Part shown: positions 9,432 through 19,000 of the stretch, piece after piece
How positions within the stretch are numbered: the stretch's first letter is position 1
Layout: every line of letters begins with the position of its first letter
Origin: Streptomyces sp. SUK 48
Lineage (GTDB): Bacteria > Actinomycetota > Actinomycetes > Streptomycetales > Streptomycetaceae
Direction: 5' to 3'
DNA: 64,000 nucleotides
Assembly (NCBI RefSeq): GCF_009650765.1
Contig: NZ_CP045740.1
Coordinates: forward strand, 3,820,001 to 3,884,000
Program-made: the position numbers and the translations under genes
Notes under the pieces: generated by a model
What the model was told of the DNA's origin: nothing
The model's input: the letters and a program-made list of their open reading frames with translations, nothing else
The model's database searches: none

Positions 9432-9739
9432 GTTCGCCAGCCTCCCCAACCGTCTTCAGGGGCCGAAGTCTGCCACTAAAACGCTCCGCGCAGTACTCGT
9501 ACGGTTACGGAAACGGAGAGAGCGGGGCCGTTTCCGTCAGGCCGGACGAGGAGGTGGTCCGTACCATTGACGGTAACCGTCAGGAAGATGGCAGAAAAAA
9601 TGGCCAAGAAGTGGTACGGGCCTGCCTATTTCGGTCGCGTGCACGTGCATCTGCCCTTGCATCTGCTCTTCCCATCCGAAACCATGGTCCCGCGCCACCG
9701 CTGCATCGCAACGACCGCGAATTCCCGGGAGTGCCTCGC
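9432..9739. other. Divergent regulatory region between WhiJ-like gene and ATPase gene
   Basis: A 308-bp gap with no supported gene. It holds the promoters of both divergent genes and is locally A-rich around 9590-9610. The clearest element is the dyad listed at 9568-9582. Confidence 0.5.
9568..9582. promoter_or_regulatory. Candidate operator dyad
   Basis: TGACGGT-A-ACCGTCA, perfect 7-bp arms about one base, between the XRE regulator and the ATPase gene. It is a plausible autoregulatory site for the WhiJ-like protein; no direct evidence. Confidence 0.45.
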
Positions 9740-10237
9740 ATGGGGACGAATGGATCGACCATGCTCAAGCCGTTACGGCAGGGCCTTCCGCCGTTGGATC
9801 CCGCGGCCGTGTCCAACGCCGCGTCCTGTGCTCTGCCGGCGCGGTACGAAGCGGTGCGCGAGGCCCGGCGGTTCACCCGGGACATGCTCGGACAGTGGGG
9901 CGTCGACGAGCGCTTCGACGATGTCTGCCTGGTCGTCTCCGAACTGGTCACCAACGCGCTGCGGCATGCGATGCCCGGTGAGTACGGGTGCACGGAGGAG
10001 CATGTCGCCTCGGTACGGCTGCACTTGATGCGATGGGACGAGCGGCTGGTCTGCGCGGTGCGGGACCCGAGTCACGAGACGCCGGTACCACGGGACTCCG
10101 ACGACTTCTCGGCGGAGTCGGGGCGAGGGCTCTTCCTGGTCGACTCCTTCGCGGACGGCTGGGGCTGGCATCCGCTGGCCGGACCGCTGACGGGCAAGGC
10201 CGTCTGGGCGATGTTCCACGTGGAACGCCCGGCCTGA
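9740..10237 (+). CDS. RsbW-like ATP-binding regulatory protein containing a TTA codon
   Basis: A 165-residue GHKL/HATPase_c protein of the anti-sigma/AbaA-OrfB type. The N box is VSELVTNALRHA and the G-type motif is SGRGLFLVDSFAD. These proteins bind ATP and may sequester sigma factors or modify partners. The ATG at 9740 follows GGGAG at 8 bases; a second Met (9761) is possible. Leucine 12 is encoded by TTA (9773-9775) and lies downstream of either start, so translation may require the bldA tRNA. It sits between a WhiJ-like regulator and a DUF397 gene, the standard trio. Confidence 0.85.
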   Translation: MGTNGSTMLKPLRQGLPPLDPAAVSNAASCALPARYEAVREARRFTRDMLGQWGVDERFDDVCLVVSELVTNALRHAMPGEYGCTEEHVASVRLHLMRWDERLVCAVRDPSHETPVPRDSDDFSAESGRGLFLVDSFADGWGWHPLAGPLTGKAVWAMFHVERPA

Positions 10238-10308
10238 CGTCTACGCGCGTCGCCCCTTCACGCGCCCGCCCGCGTCTGATCCGCGGGAACCGGCGGGCCC
10301 CACCGGGA

Positions 10309-10539
10309 TCAGCCGGCGATCAGGTGGTCGAACTCGCCGTCCTTGATGCCCAGCAGCATCGCTTCTATCTCGGCCCGCGTGTAGACCAGTGCGGGACCGT
10401 CCGGGAAACGGGAGTTGCGGACGGCGACCTCGCCCCCCGGCAGGCGCGCGAACTCCACGCACGAGCCCTGCGAGTTGCTGTGCCTGCTCTTCTGCCAGGC
10501 CACTCCGTCCAGCTGCGTGGCAGCCATGCCGTTGTACAC
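10309..10539 (-). CDS. DUF397 small acidic regulatory protein
   Basis: A short protein with the DUF397 signature WQKSRHSNSQGSCVEFARL followed by VAVRNSRFPDGPALVYTRAE. DUF397 proteins typically pair with WhiJ-like XRE regulators and may act as antagonists; mechanism unproven. Start is uncertain. GTG 10539 (76 aa) has GGGGGG 6 bases upstream; GTG 10599 (96 aa) and ATG 10527 are alternatives with weaker sites. Third member of the module with the XRE and ATPase genes. Confidence 0.82.
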   Translation of the reverse strand: MYNGMAATQLDGVAWQKSRHSNSQGSCVEFARLPGGEVAVRNSRFPDGPALVYTRAEIEAMLLGIKDGEFDHLIAG

Positions 10540-11023
10540 GTCGTACCCCCCGAACACGCCGTCTACGTCGCGGTCCACAGGTCGCTCCCCGGTGTGCACT
10601 GGCTGGTGAGGCCATCGATGCGGTGGTCAACTGACCTGGATCATAACCCTCGCCTCACGTGCAACCGCACGGGCAGATGCACGTGCACGGCGAGTGTTCT
10701 CACCATTACACCCTTGACGTGCGCTTTACCTGACGTTGTGCGGCCGTATGCCGCCGTTTCCACCGAAGCCGTCCCCGCGCTTGCCCCGGGGTGGCCGGTA
10801 CATGCCACTCCGTCCCCGACCATGATCATCCATGGTGCCGGCGGAGCCGGATCACCGGGGCCGGATTTGTCGTGCACAAGTAAGAGACGCATTCCGCGCG
10901 CTTACTGTTGCACGCCTGGCAAGGAAGTCCTGGCGCACCGGAGTTCCCGGCGGGGTCTGCTGATAGCTTGCTGCGGGCCGTCCGGCCGAGGGCGGCGGAC
11001 GCCTACTTCTTGGGGAGCCTGAC
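10540..11023. other. Intergenic region with dyads, no gene seen
   Basis: A 484-bp gap between the DUF397 gene and a lipoprotein gene. It includes the palindrome TGCACGTGCA (10678-10687) and an 11/13 inverted repeat (10872-10884 with 10901-10913, GTGCACAAGTAAG). No convincing coding frame; probably promoters of the flanking divergent genes. Confidence 0.4.
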
Positions 11024-11533
11024 GTGACTTCGGCGACTGCTTCGACCGGTACACGGGTGCGGATCGCGGCCCTGGCCGCGGGACTGGTGGGCGCGCTGGC
11101 GCTGACGGCGTGCGGCGGCGGTGGCGGCACCGACCACTCCTCCGCGAGCCCGTCGAACGCGGCGAGCACCGGCTCCGCCCCCTCCGCCTCCGCCGGCGGC
11201 TCCGGTGTGACCGGCGCCTCCGGCAAGCTCCAGGGCAGCTGGCTGGCCACCAGCGGCGGCACCATCGTGGCCCTGGTGATCAACGGCAAGCAGGCCGGGA
11301 TCTTCGCGACCGGCGGCACCGTGTGCAGCGGCACCGCGGGCACCGAGTCCGGTATGCAGATGATCCACCTGACCTGTGCCAAGGGCAGCAAGGACCGCAC
11401 CACCGGGATGGTCGACTCCATCGACGGCACCTCCATGAAGGTGACCTGGTCGGGCAAGGTGGGGCAGGAGACGTACACCAAGGCGGAGGGCGGCAAGCTG
11501 CCGTCCGGACTGCCGAGCGCCGCCGCGCAGTGA
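11024..11533 (+). CDS. Secreted lipoprotein, function unknown
   Basis: A 169-residue exported lipoprotein. The signal peptide hydrophobic core is LAAGLVGALAL and the lipobox is LTAC, giving lipid-modified Cys at about residue 30, then a Gly/Ser linker. The mature domain (GSWLATSGGTIVALVINGKQ...) is rich in beta-strand-like segments and has two further cysteines that could form a disulfide. GTG 11024 follows TTGGGGAG. I recognise no enzymatic motif. Confidence 0.85.
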   Translation: MTSATASTGTRVRIAALAAGLVGALALTACGGGGGTDHSSASPSNAASTGSAPSASAGGSGVTGASGKLQGSWLATSGGTIVALVINGKQAGIFATGGTVCSGTAGTESGMQMIHLTCAKGSKDRTTGMVDSIDGTSMKVTWSGKVGQETYTKAEGGKLPSGLPSAAAQ

Positions 11534-11680
11534 CCGCCCTTTCCCGTACGGACGGCGCGGCTCTCGCACGGACGCCGCGGGAAACACCTGAAGCGGTGAT
11601 TTGCGAGGGGCGCGCGAACGGAGCCCCCGTCCAGGCGCGATGATGCAGGAGCACCGTCACGACCTCGATGGGACCTGCTC

Positions 11681-12199
11681 ATGCGCGCCTTTCCGCTCAC
11701 CGTCTCCGCCGTTGCCGCCGCCCTGCTGCTGACCGCATGCGGTGGCGGGGGGAACAGCGGCAGCGGCGGCAAGAACAGCTCGGCCTGCCAGATCGGCGGG
11801 GTGTCCCTCCAGGTCGGGGCGGCGAGCGTGGCGCCGGCGGCGGGTGACACCGGCGAGGTGCCGGTCAGCATCACCAACCAGAGCAAGACCTGCACGCTGG
11901 AGAACTTCCCCGGCGTCACCCTGGTCAAGGGCGGCACCAGCGCGAAGCTGTCCGCCCAGAAGGGCGCGAAGGCGCAGAGCCTGAAGCTCGCCAAGGGCGA
12001 CGCCGCGACCTTCACCATCAGCTATGTCCGCGGCAAGGACGGCGACGCCGGCAGCCTCGCGGCCACCGGACTGAAGATCACCCTGCCGGGCGGGGACGCG
12101 GTGCAGAGCTTCCCCTGGAAGTACGGCCCGATCGCCGGCCAGGGCGCCGCGACCGAGCCGAACGCCTCCGTCAGCACCTTCCAGCAGGCCGGCGACTGA
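11681..12199 (+). CDS. Secreted lipoprotein with DUF4232-like domain
   Basis: A 172-residue lipoprotein. Signal MRAFPLTVSAVAAALLLTAC has a lipobox cysteine at residue 20. The mature part (CQIGGVSLQVGAA... CTLENFPGVTLVKGG) matches the Streptomyces DUF4232 immunoglobulin-like domain, usually secreted and of unknown role; two cysteines likely form a disulfide. Same orientation as the preceding lipoprotein, 147 bases downstream, probably its own promoter. Confidence 0.85.
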   Translation: MRAFPLTVSAVAAALLLTACGGGGNSGSGGKNSSACQIGGVSLQVGAASVAPAAGDTGEVPVSITNQSKTCTLENFPGVTLVKGGTSAKLSAQKGAKAQSLKLAKGDAATFTISYVRGKDGDAGSLAATGLKITLPGGDAVQSFPWKYGPIAGQGAATEPNASVSTFQQAGD

Positions 12200-12225
12200 G
12201 CCTCCGGGGGCGCGCGGGCCGCGCC

Positions 12226-13335
12226 TCACCCCAGCCGCGGCCGCGCCCTGACCTGGGCGCGGTCCGCGGCGGCCGCGCCCTCCGTCCAGCCCGCCTCGTC
12301 GCTCACCCCGCGCAGCCGGGTGGTCGTGGTCTGCGGGAACATCCGCTCCATCCGGCCGGTGACGGCTGTCTCGCGGGTGGCCAGCACCGGCAACAGGTCC
12401 TGGGTCACCTGGCTCTCGGCGGCGGCCGCGAGCCGGGCGCCGACCCGGTGGGCGTAGGCGGCGAGGAAGGACTGCCGGAAGGTCTTGGTGCGCTTGCGCC
12501 CACCCGCCCGCTGGCCCGCCTCGGCCTTGGCCATCGCGTGCGTGGCCTGCACCAGCAGGGAGGTGTAGAGCAGTTCGACCGCCTCCAGGTCGCCCTCGAA
12601 GCCGACGACGGTGGAGAAGCAGAGCGGTTCGTTCCACACCGCGCGGCAGTGGTTGGCGGTGGCCACGGCGTCCAGCAGGACGGCCTTGGCCTGTTCGTAC
12701 GGCGGCTCGACGCCGATCCGGCAGGCTCCGGGCGTGTCCGGCGCGGGCGCGGCGGCGGCGAGCAGCGCCTCGTCGACGCTGTGCCGGGCCATCAGCTCCT
12801 GCGCCTTGGCGGTCAGGGCCTCGGCCTCCTCCGGGTAGCCGGTCGCCTCGGCCTTGGCGAGCAGCGCACGGATGCGGCCGAGCAGCCGGGCGGCGGCGGG
12901 GTCGCTCGGGCGGCGGGTCTCCTCCTCCAGGGGTTCGAGGGAGGGCAGGCGCAGCAGCAGGCGGTACAGCTCCAGGACGGTGGTGGCGTGGGAGAAACGG
13001 TCGGCCCCGGCGGCGGGGCCCTCGGGCAGCTCGTCGAGCTGGGCGGCCCAGCGGCGCCCGCGCGGCCGGTCCGCGCCGGACTGCGCCCGGATCAGGGCCG
13101 CGGCCAGCAGCGCGTGCGGCTGCTCCAGCTCGCGCCGCACCAGTCGTACGACATCGGCGGGCGCCCAGCCGCGCCGCCACGCGGTCGCCATGAACTCCTC
13201 GCCGCGCCGCGCGAGTTCGGGGTCCGCGGCGGGGTCGGCGGCGAGCAGGGAGGCGCCCGTGTCGAGGCCGGTGTCGGTGTCGTCGTAGAGCGCGGCCCGG
13301 AAGGCCCGTTCGACGGTGCTGGCGGAACTGGTCAC
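12226..13335 (-). CDS. DUF2786-domain protein
   Basis: A 369-residue cytosolic protein. The DUF2786 motif is around residues 150-190 (LLGRIRALLAKAEATGYPEE, then ALTAKAQELMARHSVDE), followed by a C-terminal region with ERMFPQTTTTRLRG. DUF2786 proteins occur in phages and actinobacteria with no proven activity. Start at GTG 13335 is the first that fits; the ribosome site is weak. Divergent from the Clp-N/HTH gene with a 137-bp gap containing an E. coli-consensus DnaA box (13389-13397). Confidence 0.8.
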   Translation of the reverse strand: MTSSASTVERAFRAALYDDTDTGLDTGASLLAADPAADPELARRGEEFMATAWRRGWAPADVVRLVRRELEQPHALLAAALIRAQSGADRPRGRRWAAQLDELPEGPAAGADRFSHATTVLELYRLLLRLPSLEPLEEETRRPSDPAAARLLGRIRALLAKAEATGYPEEAEALTAKAQELMARHSVDEALLAAAAPAPDTPGACRIGVEPPYEQAKAVLLDAVATANHCRAVWNEPLCFSTVVGFEGDLEAVELLYTSLLVQATHAMAKAEAGQRAGGRKRTKTFRQSFLAAYAHRVGARLAAAAESQVTQDLLPVLATRETAVTGRMERMFPQTTTTRLRGVSDEAGWTEGAAAADRAQVRARPRLG

Positions 13336-13423
13336 ACCGCCGATCGTGCCACGCCCCGCCGACAGTGCGCCGCACACCGTCCACAGCCTGTGGATAAATC
13401 CATGCCGTCCACCCCTCTCGCGA

Positions 13424-13472
13424 GTGTCAACCATCGGTTGACACCGCTCGGGATGCAACCTACGGTTGACAC
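13424..13472 (+). promoter_or_regulatory. Leaderless promoter with two operators before the Clp-N/HTH gene
   Basis: -35 TTGACA (13438-13443) and -10 TACGGT (13461-13466) are 17 bases apart. The seventh base after the -10 is the A of the ATG (13473), so the mRNA is predicted to be leaderless. Operator 1 (13424-13444) has perfect 9-bp arms, GTGTCAACC-ATC-GGTTGACAC, and overlaps the -35. Operator 2 (13454-13472) has CAACC-TAC-GGTTG and covers the -10. Confidence 0.8.
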
Positions 13473-14216
13473 ATGGCGACCAACCCGAACATCACGGCAT
13501 CCGTGCGCCTCGACGACCTCATCGAGGCCATCAAGAAGGTTCATCCCGAACCCCTCGACCAGCTCCAGGACGCGGTGATCGCGGCCGATCACCTCGGCGA
13601 TGTGGCGGACCATCTGATCGGGCACTTCGTGGACCAGGCCCGCCGCTCGGGCGCGTCCTGGACCGAGATCGGCAAGAGCATGGGCGTGACCCGGCAGGCG
13701 GCCCAGAAGCGGTTCGTGCCGAAGGAGTCCGCCGACCTCGACCCCAGCCAGGGCTTCAACCGCTACACCCCGCGCGCGCGGAACGTGGTCATGGCCGCGC
13801 ACAACGAGGCGGTGGCCGCCCGCAATCCCGAGGGCCGCCCCGAGCACCTGGTCCTCGGGCTGCTGGCCGAGCCGGAGGGCATCGCGGCGAAGGCGATCAC
13901 CGCGCAGGACGTCACGCTGGACGCCGTGCGCGGGGCCGCGGCCGCCGCGCTGCCGCCCGCCGCCGAGGAGGTCCCCGACCTCGTCCCCTACGGCCCCGAG
14001 GCCAAGAAGGTCCTGGAGCTCACCTTCCGCGAGGCGCTGCGGCTCGGGCACAACTACATCGGCACCGAGCACATCCTGCTGGCCCTGCTGGAGCACGAGA
14101 ACGGCACCGGCGTCCTCAGCGGGCTCGGCGTCACCAAGGCCGCGGCCGAGGAGTACGTGGACCGGGTCCTCGCCCTGCTCCTGGAGAAGCACTCGCAGAC
14201 CCCCACCGAGGACTGA
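13473..14216 (+). CDS. Clp N-terminal-domain protein with helix-turn-helix
   Basis: A 247-residue protein lacking any AAA+ ATPase module. Residues ~1-90 include a helix-turn-helix (SWTEIGKSMGVTRQAAQKRF, about residues 62-81). Residues ~95-245 are two Clp-N repeats (the second has LRLGHNYIGTEHILLALLEH), the substrate/adaptor-binding fold of ClpA/ClpC. It may be a DNA-binding regulator that senses Clp adaptors or substrates. There is no ribosome site, which agrees with the leaderless promoter. The adjacent operators suggest autoregulation (inference). Confidence 0.88.
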   Translation: MATNPNITASVRLDDLIEAIKKVHPEPLDQLQDAVIAADHLGDVADHLIGHFVDQARRSGASWTEIGKSMGVTRQAAQKRFVPKESADLDPSQGFNRYTPRARNVVMAAHNEAVAARNPEGRPEHLVLGLLAEPEGIAAKAITAQDVTLDAVRGAAAAALPPAAEEVPDLVPYGPEAKKVLELTFREALRLGHNYIGTEHILLALLEHENGTGVLSGLGVTKAAAEEYVDRVLALLLEKHSQTPTED

Positions 14217-14264
14217 AACCGCAGGTCGCGGCGATTGTCAGTGCCGCCTGCCACACTCGCGGTC

Positions 14265-15971
14265 ATGACCGACCGGTGGGCGCTCGCTCCGGCCGAGGAC
14301 GGTGGCGTGGACGTCGCCCCCCTCGGCCCGGACGGGCTGCCCGCCGGACCGGTGCGGCGGGAGAGCGATCCCGCCGGGGCGGTGCGGAGCCGCCCGGAGG
14401 TGACGCGCTGGGTGTGGCGGTCGACCGCCGACGTCTATCCGCGCCTGCTCGCCACGGGGGTGCGAGTGGAGCGGTGCTACGACATCGAGGTCGCCGAGAC
14501 CCTGCTGCTGGGCCACGAGGGGCGGCACGGCGAACCACGCTCGGCCGCCGCCGCCCTGGCCCGCCTCCGGGGCGGCCCCGTGCCACCCGATCCGCCGCAG
14601 CGGGCGGCCGATCCGGGCGCCCAGTCCACGCTGTTCGAGTCCACCGGCGCCGCGCTCCCCCTGGCCGACCTGCTCGCGGTCTACGCCGAACAGCAGCGAC
14701 GGCACGAGAAGGCGGGCGATCCCGGCCGGATGCGGCTGCTGACCGCCGCCGAGTCCGCCGGCACCCTGGTGGCCGCCGAGATGAACCGGGCCGGGCTGCC
14801 CTGGAGCGCCGAGGTCCACCGCGGACTGCTGCGCGAGCTGCTCGGCGAGCGGTACACGGGCGGGGGCGAGCCGCGCCGTCTCGCGGAGCTGGCGGACGAG
14901 GTCTCCGCCGCGTTCGGCCGCCGGGTCCGGCCCGATCTGCCGGCCGATGTGATCAGGGCCTTCGCGCAGGCCGGGATCAAGGTGAGATCCACCCGCCGCT
15001 GGGAGCTCCAGTCCCTCGACCACCCGGCCGTCGCACCGCTGCTCGCGTACAAGAAGCTGTACCGCATCTGGGTGGCCCACGGCTGGTCCTGGCTCCAGGA
15101 CTGGGTGCGCGAGGGCCGCTTCCGCCCGGAGTTCCAGTCCGGTGGCACGGTCACCGGGCGCTGGGTGACCCACGGCGGGGGCGGCCTCCAGATCCCCAAG
15201 GTGATCCGGCGGGCCGTGGTCGCCGACCCCGGCTGGCGGCTGGTGGTGGCCGACGCCGACCAGATGGAGCCGCGGGTGCTGGCCGCGATCTCCCGCGACC
15301 CGGGTCTGATGGAGGTCGCGGGCCGGACGAGCGACCTCTACCAGGCGGTGTCCGAGCGGGCCTTCTCCGGCGACCGCGACCAGGCCAAGATCGCCGTGCT
15401 CGGCGCGGTCTACGGACAGACCTCCGGCGACGGGCTGAAGAACCTCGCCGCGCTGCGCCGCCGCTTCCCGAAGGCCGTCGCCTATGTCGACGAGGCGGCC
15501 CGGGCGGGCGAGGAGGGCCGGCTGGTGCGCACCTGGCTGGGCCGCACCTGCCCGCCGGCCGCGGGAGCCGGCGAGGACGCGGCGGAGGAGGCGGGCATCC
15601 CCGTCGGCCCCGGGGAGGACGAGGCGGAGACCGCGGCCGACGGCCGGACCGCCTGGGCCCCGGGCTACGCCTCCACCAACTCCCGCGCGCGGGGACGCTT
15701 CACGCGCAACTTCGTCGTCCAGGGCAGCGCCGCCGACTGGGCCCTGCTGATGCTCGCCGCCCTGCGCCGGTCCTGCGCCGGGCTCCGGGCCGAGCTGGTC
15801 TTCTTCCAGCACGACGAGGTGATCGTGCACTGCCCCGCCGAGGAGGCCGACACCGTGGTGGCCGCCATCCACGACGCGTCCGCCCTCGCCGGCCGGCTGA
15901 CCTTCGGCGAGACACCGGTGCGCTTTCCGTTCACGACGGCGGTGGTGGAGTGCTACGCGGACGCCAAGTAG
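14265..15971 (+). CDS. Family A DNA polymerase (bifunctional 3'-5' exonuclease/polymerase type)
   Basis: A 568-residue compact Pol I homologue without the 5'-nuclease domain. Polymerase motif A is VVADADQMEPRVLAA, motif B is DQAKIAVLGAVYGQTSG, and motif C is FFQHDEVIVH, with the metal-binding Asp intact in motifs A and C. The N-terminal third is a shrunken exonuclease-like domain whose catalytic DEDD residues I cannot locate, so proofreading is doubtful. Streptomyces carries this gene beside a full polA elsewhere; a repair role is inferred. ATG 14265 is chosen; the frame is open back to 14235. Shares direction with the Clp-N gene. Confidence 0.88.
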   Translation: MTDRWALAPAEDGGVDVAPLGPDGLPAGPVRRESDPAGAVRSRPEVTRWVWRSTADVYPRLLATGVRVERCYDIEVAETLLLGHEGRHGEPRSAAAALARLRGGPVPPDPPQRAADPGAQSTLFESTGAALPLADLLAVYAEQQRRHEKAGDPGRMRLLTAAESAGTLVAAEMNRAGLPWSAEVHRGLLRELLGERYTGGGEPRRLAELADEVSAAFGRRVRPDLPADVIRAFAQAGIKVRSTRRWELQSLDHPAVAPLLAYKKLYRIWVAHGWSWLQDWVREGRFRPEFQSGGTVTGRWVTHGGGGLQIPKVIRRAVVADPGWRLVVADADQMEPRVLAAISRDPGLMEVAGRTSDLYQAVSERAFSGDRDQAKIAVLGAVYGQTSGDGLKNLAALRRRFPKAVAYVDEAARAGEEGRLVRTWLGRTCPPAAGAGEDAAEEAGIPVGPGEDEAETAADGRTAWAPGYASTNSRARGRFTRNFVVQGSAADWALLMLAALRRSCAGLRAELVFFQHDEVIVHCPAEEADTVVAAIHDASALAGRLTFGETPVRFPFTTAVVECYADAK

Positions 15972-16060
15972 GCATGGAGGAGGGCGCGGGCGCGCCGCCA
16001 CGCGGGGTGACGGCGGCGCCGTACGGGCGAACAGCCGACCGGCCCCCGCCCTGTGCCGGT

Positions 16061-19000
16061 TCACCCGGCCAGTAGTTCCCGCAGTTCGGTCCGTACGGAT
16101 CGCTCGTCCGTGCCGGTCAGGGCGGTGAGAGCGGTGTGCCAGGCGGTGCGGGCCTCCTGGTGACGGCCCTGGGCGTGCAGCAGGAGGCCGTGCTGGTGGC
16201 GGGCCAGGCCGCCCGTGTAGCGGTCGGCGCGGGCGTCGGCGCGGCGCAGCAGTTCGCCGCACTCGAGGTACGCCCGCTCCCCCTGCCCCAGTTCCCGCAG
16301 CGCGCGGACCAGGCCGAGCCGGGTCCGGGACTCGCCGTGCCAGTCGCCGTGGCCGCCGAGGATGCTGAGGCTCTGCTCGAAGTGCCGGGCGGCGGCGGCC
16401 GGTTCGCCGAGGGTGAGATGGGCGTAGCCGATGTTGCAGTGCGCGGAGTGGCGCACGATGACGGCGCCGGCCGTCTCCCCGATCGCCAGCGAGCGCCGGT
16501 GCTGCTCGATGGCGGCGCGCGGATCGGTGTGCTCGTAGAGGTTGCCGAGATGGCTGTGGGTGACGGCCTCGCCGACGGGGTCGTCCAGCAGCCGCGCGCA
16601 GGACAGGCTCTGCCGCAGCGCCTCCTCGGACTCCGCGTACCGGCCGAGCCCCTCCAGCAGCAGCCCCCGGTTGTTCAGGCAGCGCCGGACGCGGCTGGGC
16701 ACCCCGAGCCGCCGCCAGCTCTCCAGGCAGCGGTCGGTCAGGGCGAGGGCCTCGTTGTGCCGGCCGGTCAGGAAGTGCAGGCCCGCGAGATCGCCGAGGG
16801 CGTACGCCTGTGCCTCCTCGTCGTCGAGCCGCCGTGCCGCCCCGAGCGCGGCCCGCCCGAGCACCTCCATCTCCGCGACCCGGCCGCTGCGCTGCACATA
16901 CGGGAACAGCACGCGGGCCAGTACGGAGAGATGGGCCAGCCTGCGCGGATCGTCGGCGTCGGCGTTGCGCGCCACCAGCGCGACCACGTTCTCCAGCTCC
17001 GTCTCGCCCCAGGCGAACGCCTGCCCGGCCGACTCGAAGGACCGCAGCCCGGCCACGTCGGCGGCGTGCTCCGGCGGCTGCGCGGGGGTCGGCCGCAGCC
17101 GGTCGTCCAGGTCGAGACCGGGTTCCGTGATGGCGACGAGGGCGCGCTCGGCCGCGGCGGCGTACCAGCGCAGGGCGACGAGGTCGGGGTGCGCCTCCTC
17201 CCGGGCACGGGCGGGAGCCCGGCCGGCCGGGGAAGGACCGGCCGCCGTACCGAACTCGCCGTCCCCCTCGGCCAGTTCGCGGGCGAACTCGCGGACCAGG
17301 TCGTGCGGGGTGTAGCGGCCGTAGGCCGTCTCCTCCAGCAGGGCCACGTCGACCAGGCGGTCCAGGGCGGCCTCGGCACGGCGCGCGTCGATGCCGGTGA
17401 GGCGGGCGAGAAGCGGGGCGCCGTAGGCCGGCAGGTCGAGCGCGCCGATCCGGCGCAGTACGAGGGCCGCGTCCCGGTCGGCCTCGCGTTCGGCGGCGGC
17501 GAGCGCGTCATGGGCGACGGCGAGGGAGCGCCGGACGCTGAGGTCGTCGTACTCCAGCTGCCGCAACCGGCCTCCGGTGGCCGCCAGTTGTCCGGCGAGC
17601 ACGTCCGGGGTGAGGGTGCGCCGGGCCACCAGCCGGGCCGCGACCACGCGCAGCGCCAGCGGCAGTCCGCCGGTCAGCTCGACCAGGGCGTGTCCGGCGT
17701 CCAGCCCCGGACGGCCGCTCAGCGCGCGGAGCAGGGCCGCGCTGTCCTCGCCGGCCAGCGGGGTGAGCGGGAAGCGCCGGGCGCCGTCGAGGGTGGTCAG
17801 CGGGGAGCGGCTGGTGACGATCACCGCGCAGCCGGGGCCGGCCGGGAGCAGGGGGCGCACCTGGGCGGCGTCGGCCGCGTCGTCCAGGACCAGCAGGATG
17901 CGGGCGGGGGCGAGCAGGGAGCGGAGCAACGCGGCCGCCGCGTCCGGGTGTTCGGGCACATTGCGGGGCTCGACCCCGAGGTCGCGCAGCAGGGTGGCGA
18001 GCGCCTGGGCGGGGGCGAGCGGGGGCATGCCGGGGGTGGCGCCGTGCAGGTTGACGTAGAGCTGACCGTCGGGGAAACGTTCCCGCAGCTCATGCGCCAC
18101 GTGCAGGGCGAGCGCGCTCTTGCCGACGCCCGCCATGCCGGAGACCAGGGCGACGGCCGGGCCCGGCGCGGGCGGTTCGGTCAGCGCGTGGCGCAGGGCG
18201 CGGTGGACGGGGGTGCGGCCGGTGAAGTTCGGTGGCGGAGGGGGGAGTTGGGCGGGGGGCGGGCGGTGCGGGGAGGGGGCGTCGGCGTCGTGGCCGTTCC
18301 CCCTCCGCGGGGGCGAGGGCTCCGGCGACTCCGCTTCCTTTGCTTCCTGCGCCCGCTTCGCTTCCTTCTTCTCCTTCGCCCCGCGAGGGGTCTCGGTCGG
18401 CCGGCAGGGCTCATCGCCGGCCCCGGCCCGGTCCCCGGACCCGCCCTCTCCCTCGTGCCCGTCGCGCCCCTGGTGCCCCTCGTCCCCCGGGAGCCAGGCG
18501 TCGTCCCCGCCGCTCCCGCGCAGCACCTCGACATGGGCCTCGCGGATGGCGGGGCCGGGTTCGACGCCGAGTTCCTCGATCAGGCGGCCACGCAGATCGC
18601 GGTGGACGGCGAGCGCCTCGGCCTGGCGGCCGGTGCGGTGCAGGGCGAGCATCAGCTGGCGGTGGTACGCCTCGCGGAACGGATGCTCGGCGACGAGGGC
18701 CGACAGCTCGGGCACGAGTGCCGTCAGCCGCGTTCCGCCGAGGGCGAGTTCGGCGTCGTAGCGCCACTTCAGCAGGATCAGCCGCGCCTCCTCCAGGCGG
18801 GGGACCAGGGTGTGGCCGCCGAGGTCGGGCAGTCCGCTGAGCGGGGTGCCGCGCCACAGCGCGAGCGCCTGCGTGCAGGACCGTACGACGCCGGGCCAGT
18901 CCTGCCGGGCGTGCGCGGCGCGGGCGGCGGCGACCAGCGCGTCGAACACGTCCACGTCCAGCTCGCCCCGGTCGACGCGGAGCAGATAGCCCGGCGGCAC

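Noticed and set aside
9601..9740. Extension of the ATPase gene upstream of 9740
   Set aside because: The open frame continues but has no ribosome site and no homology to this domain family.
13389..13397. TTATCCACA DnaA box upstream of the DUF2786 gene
   Set aside because: A single box with no neighbours is expected by chance or background titration; not an origin.
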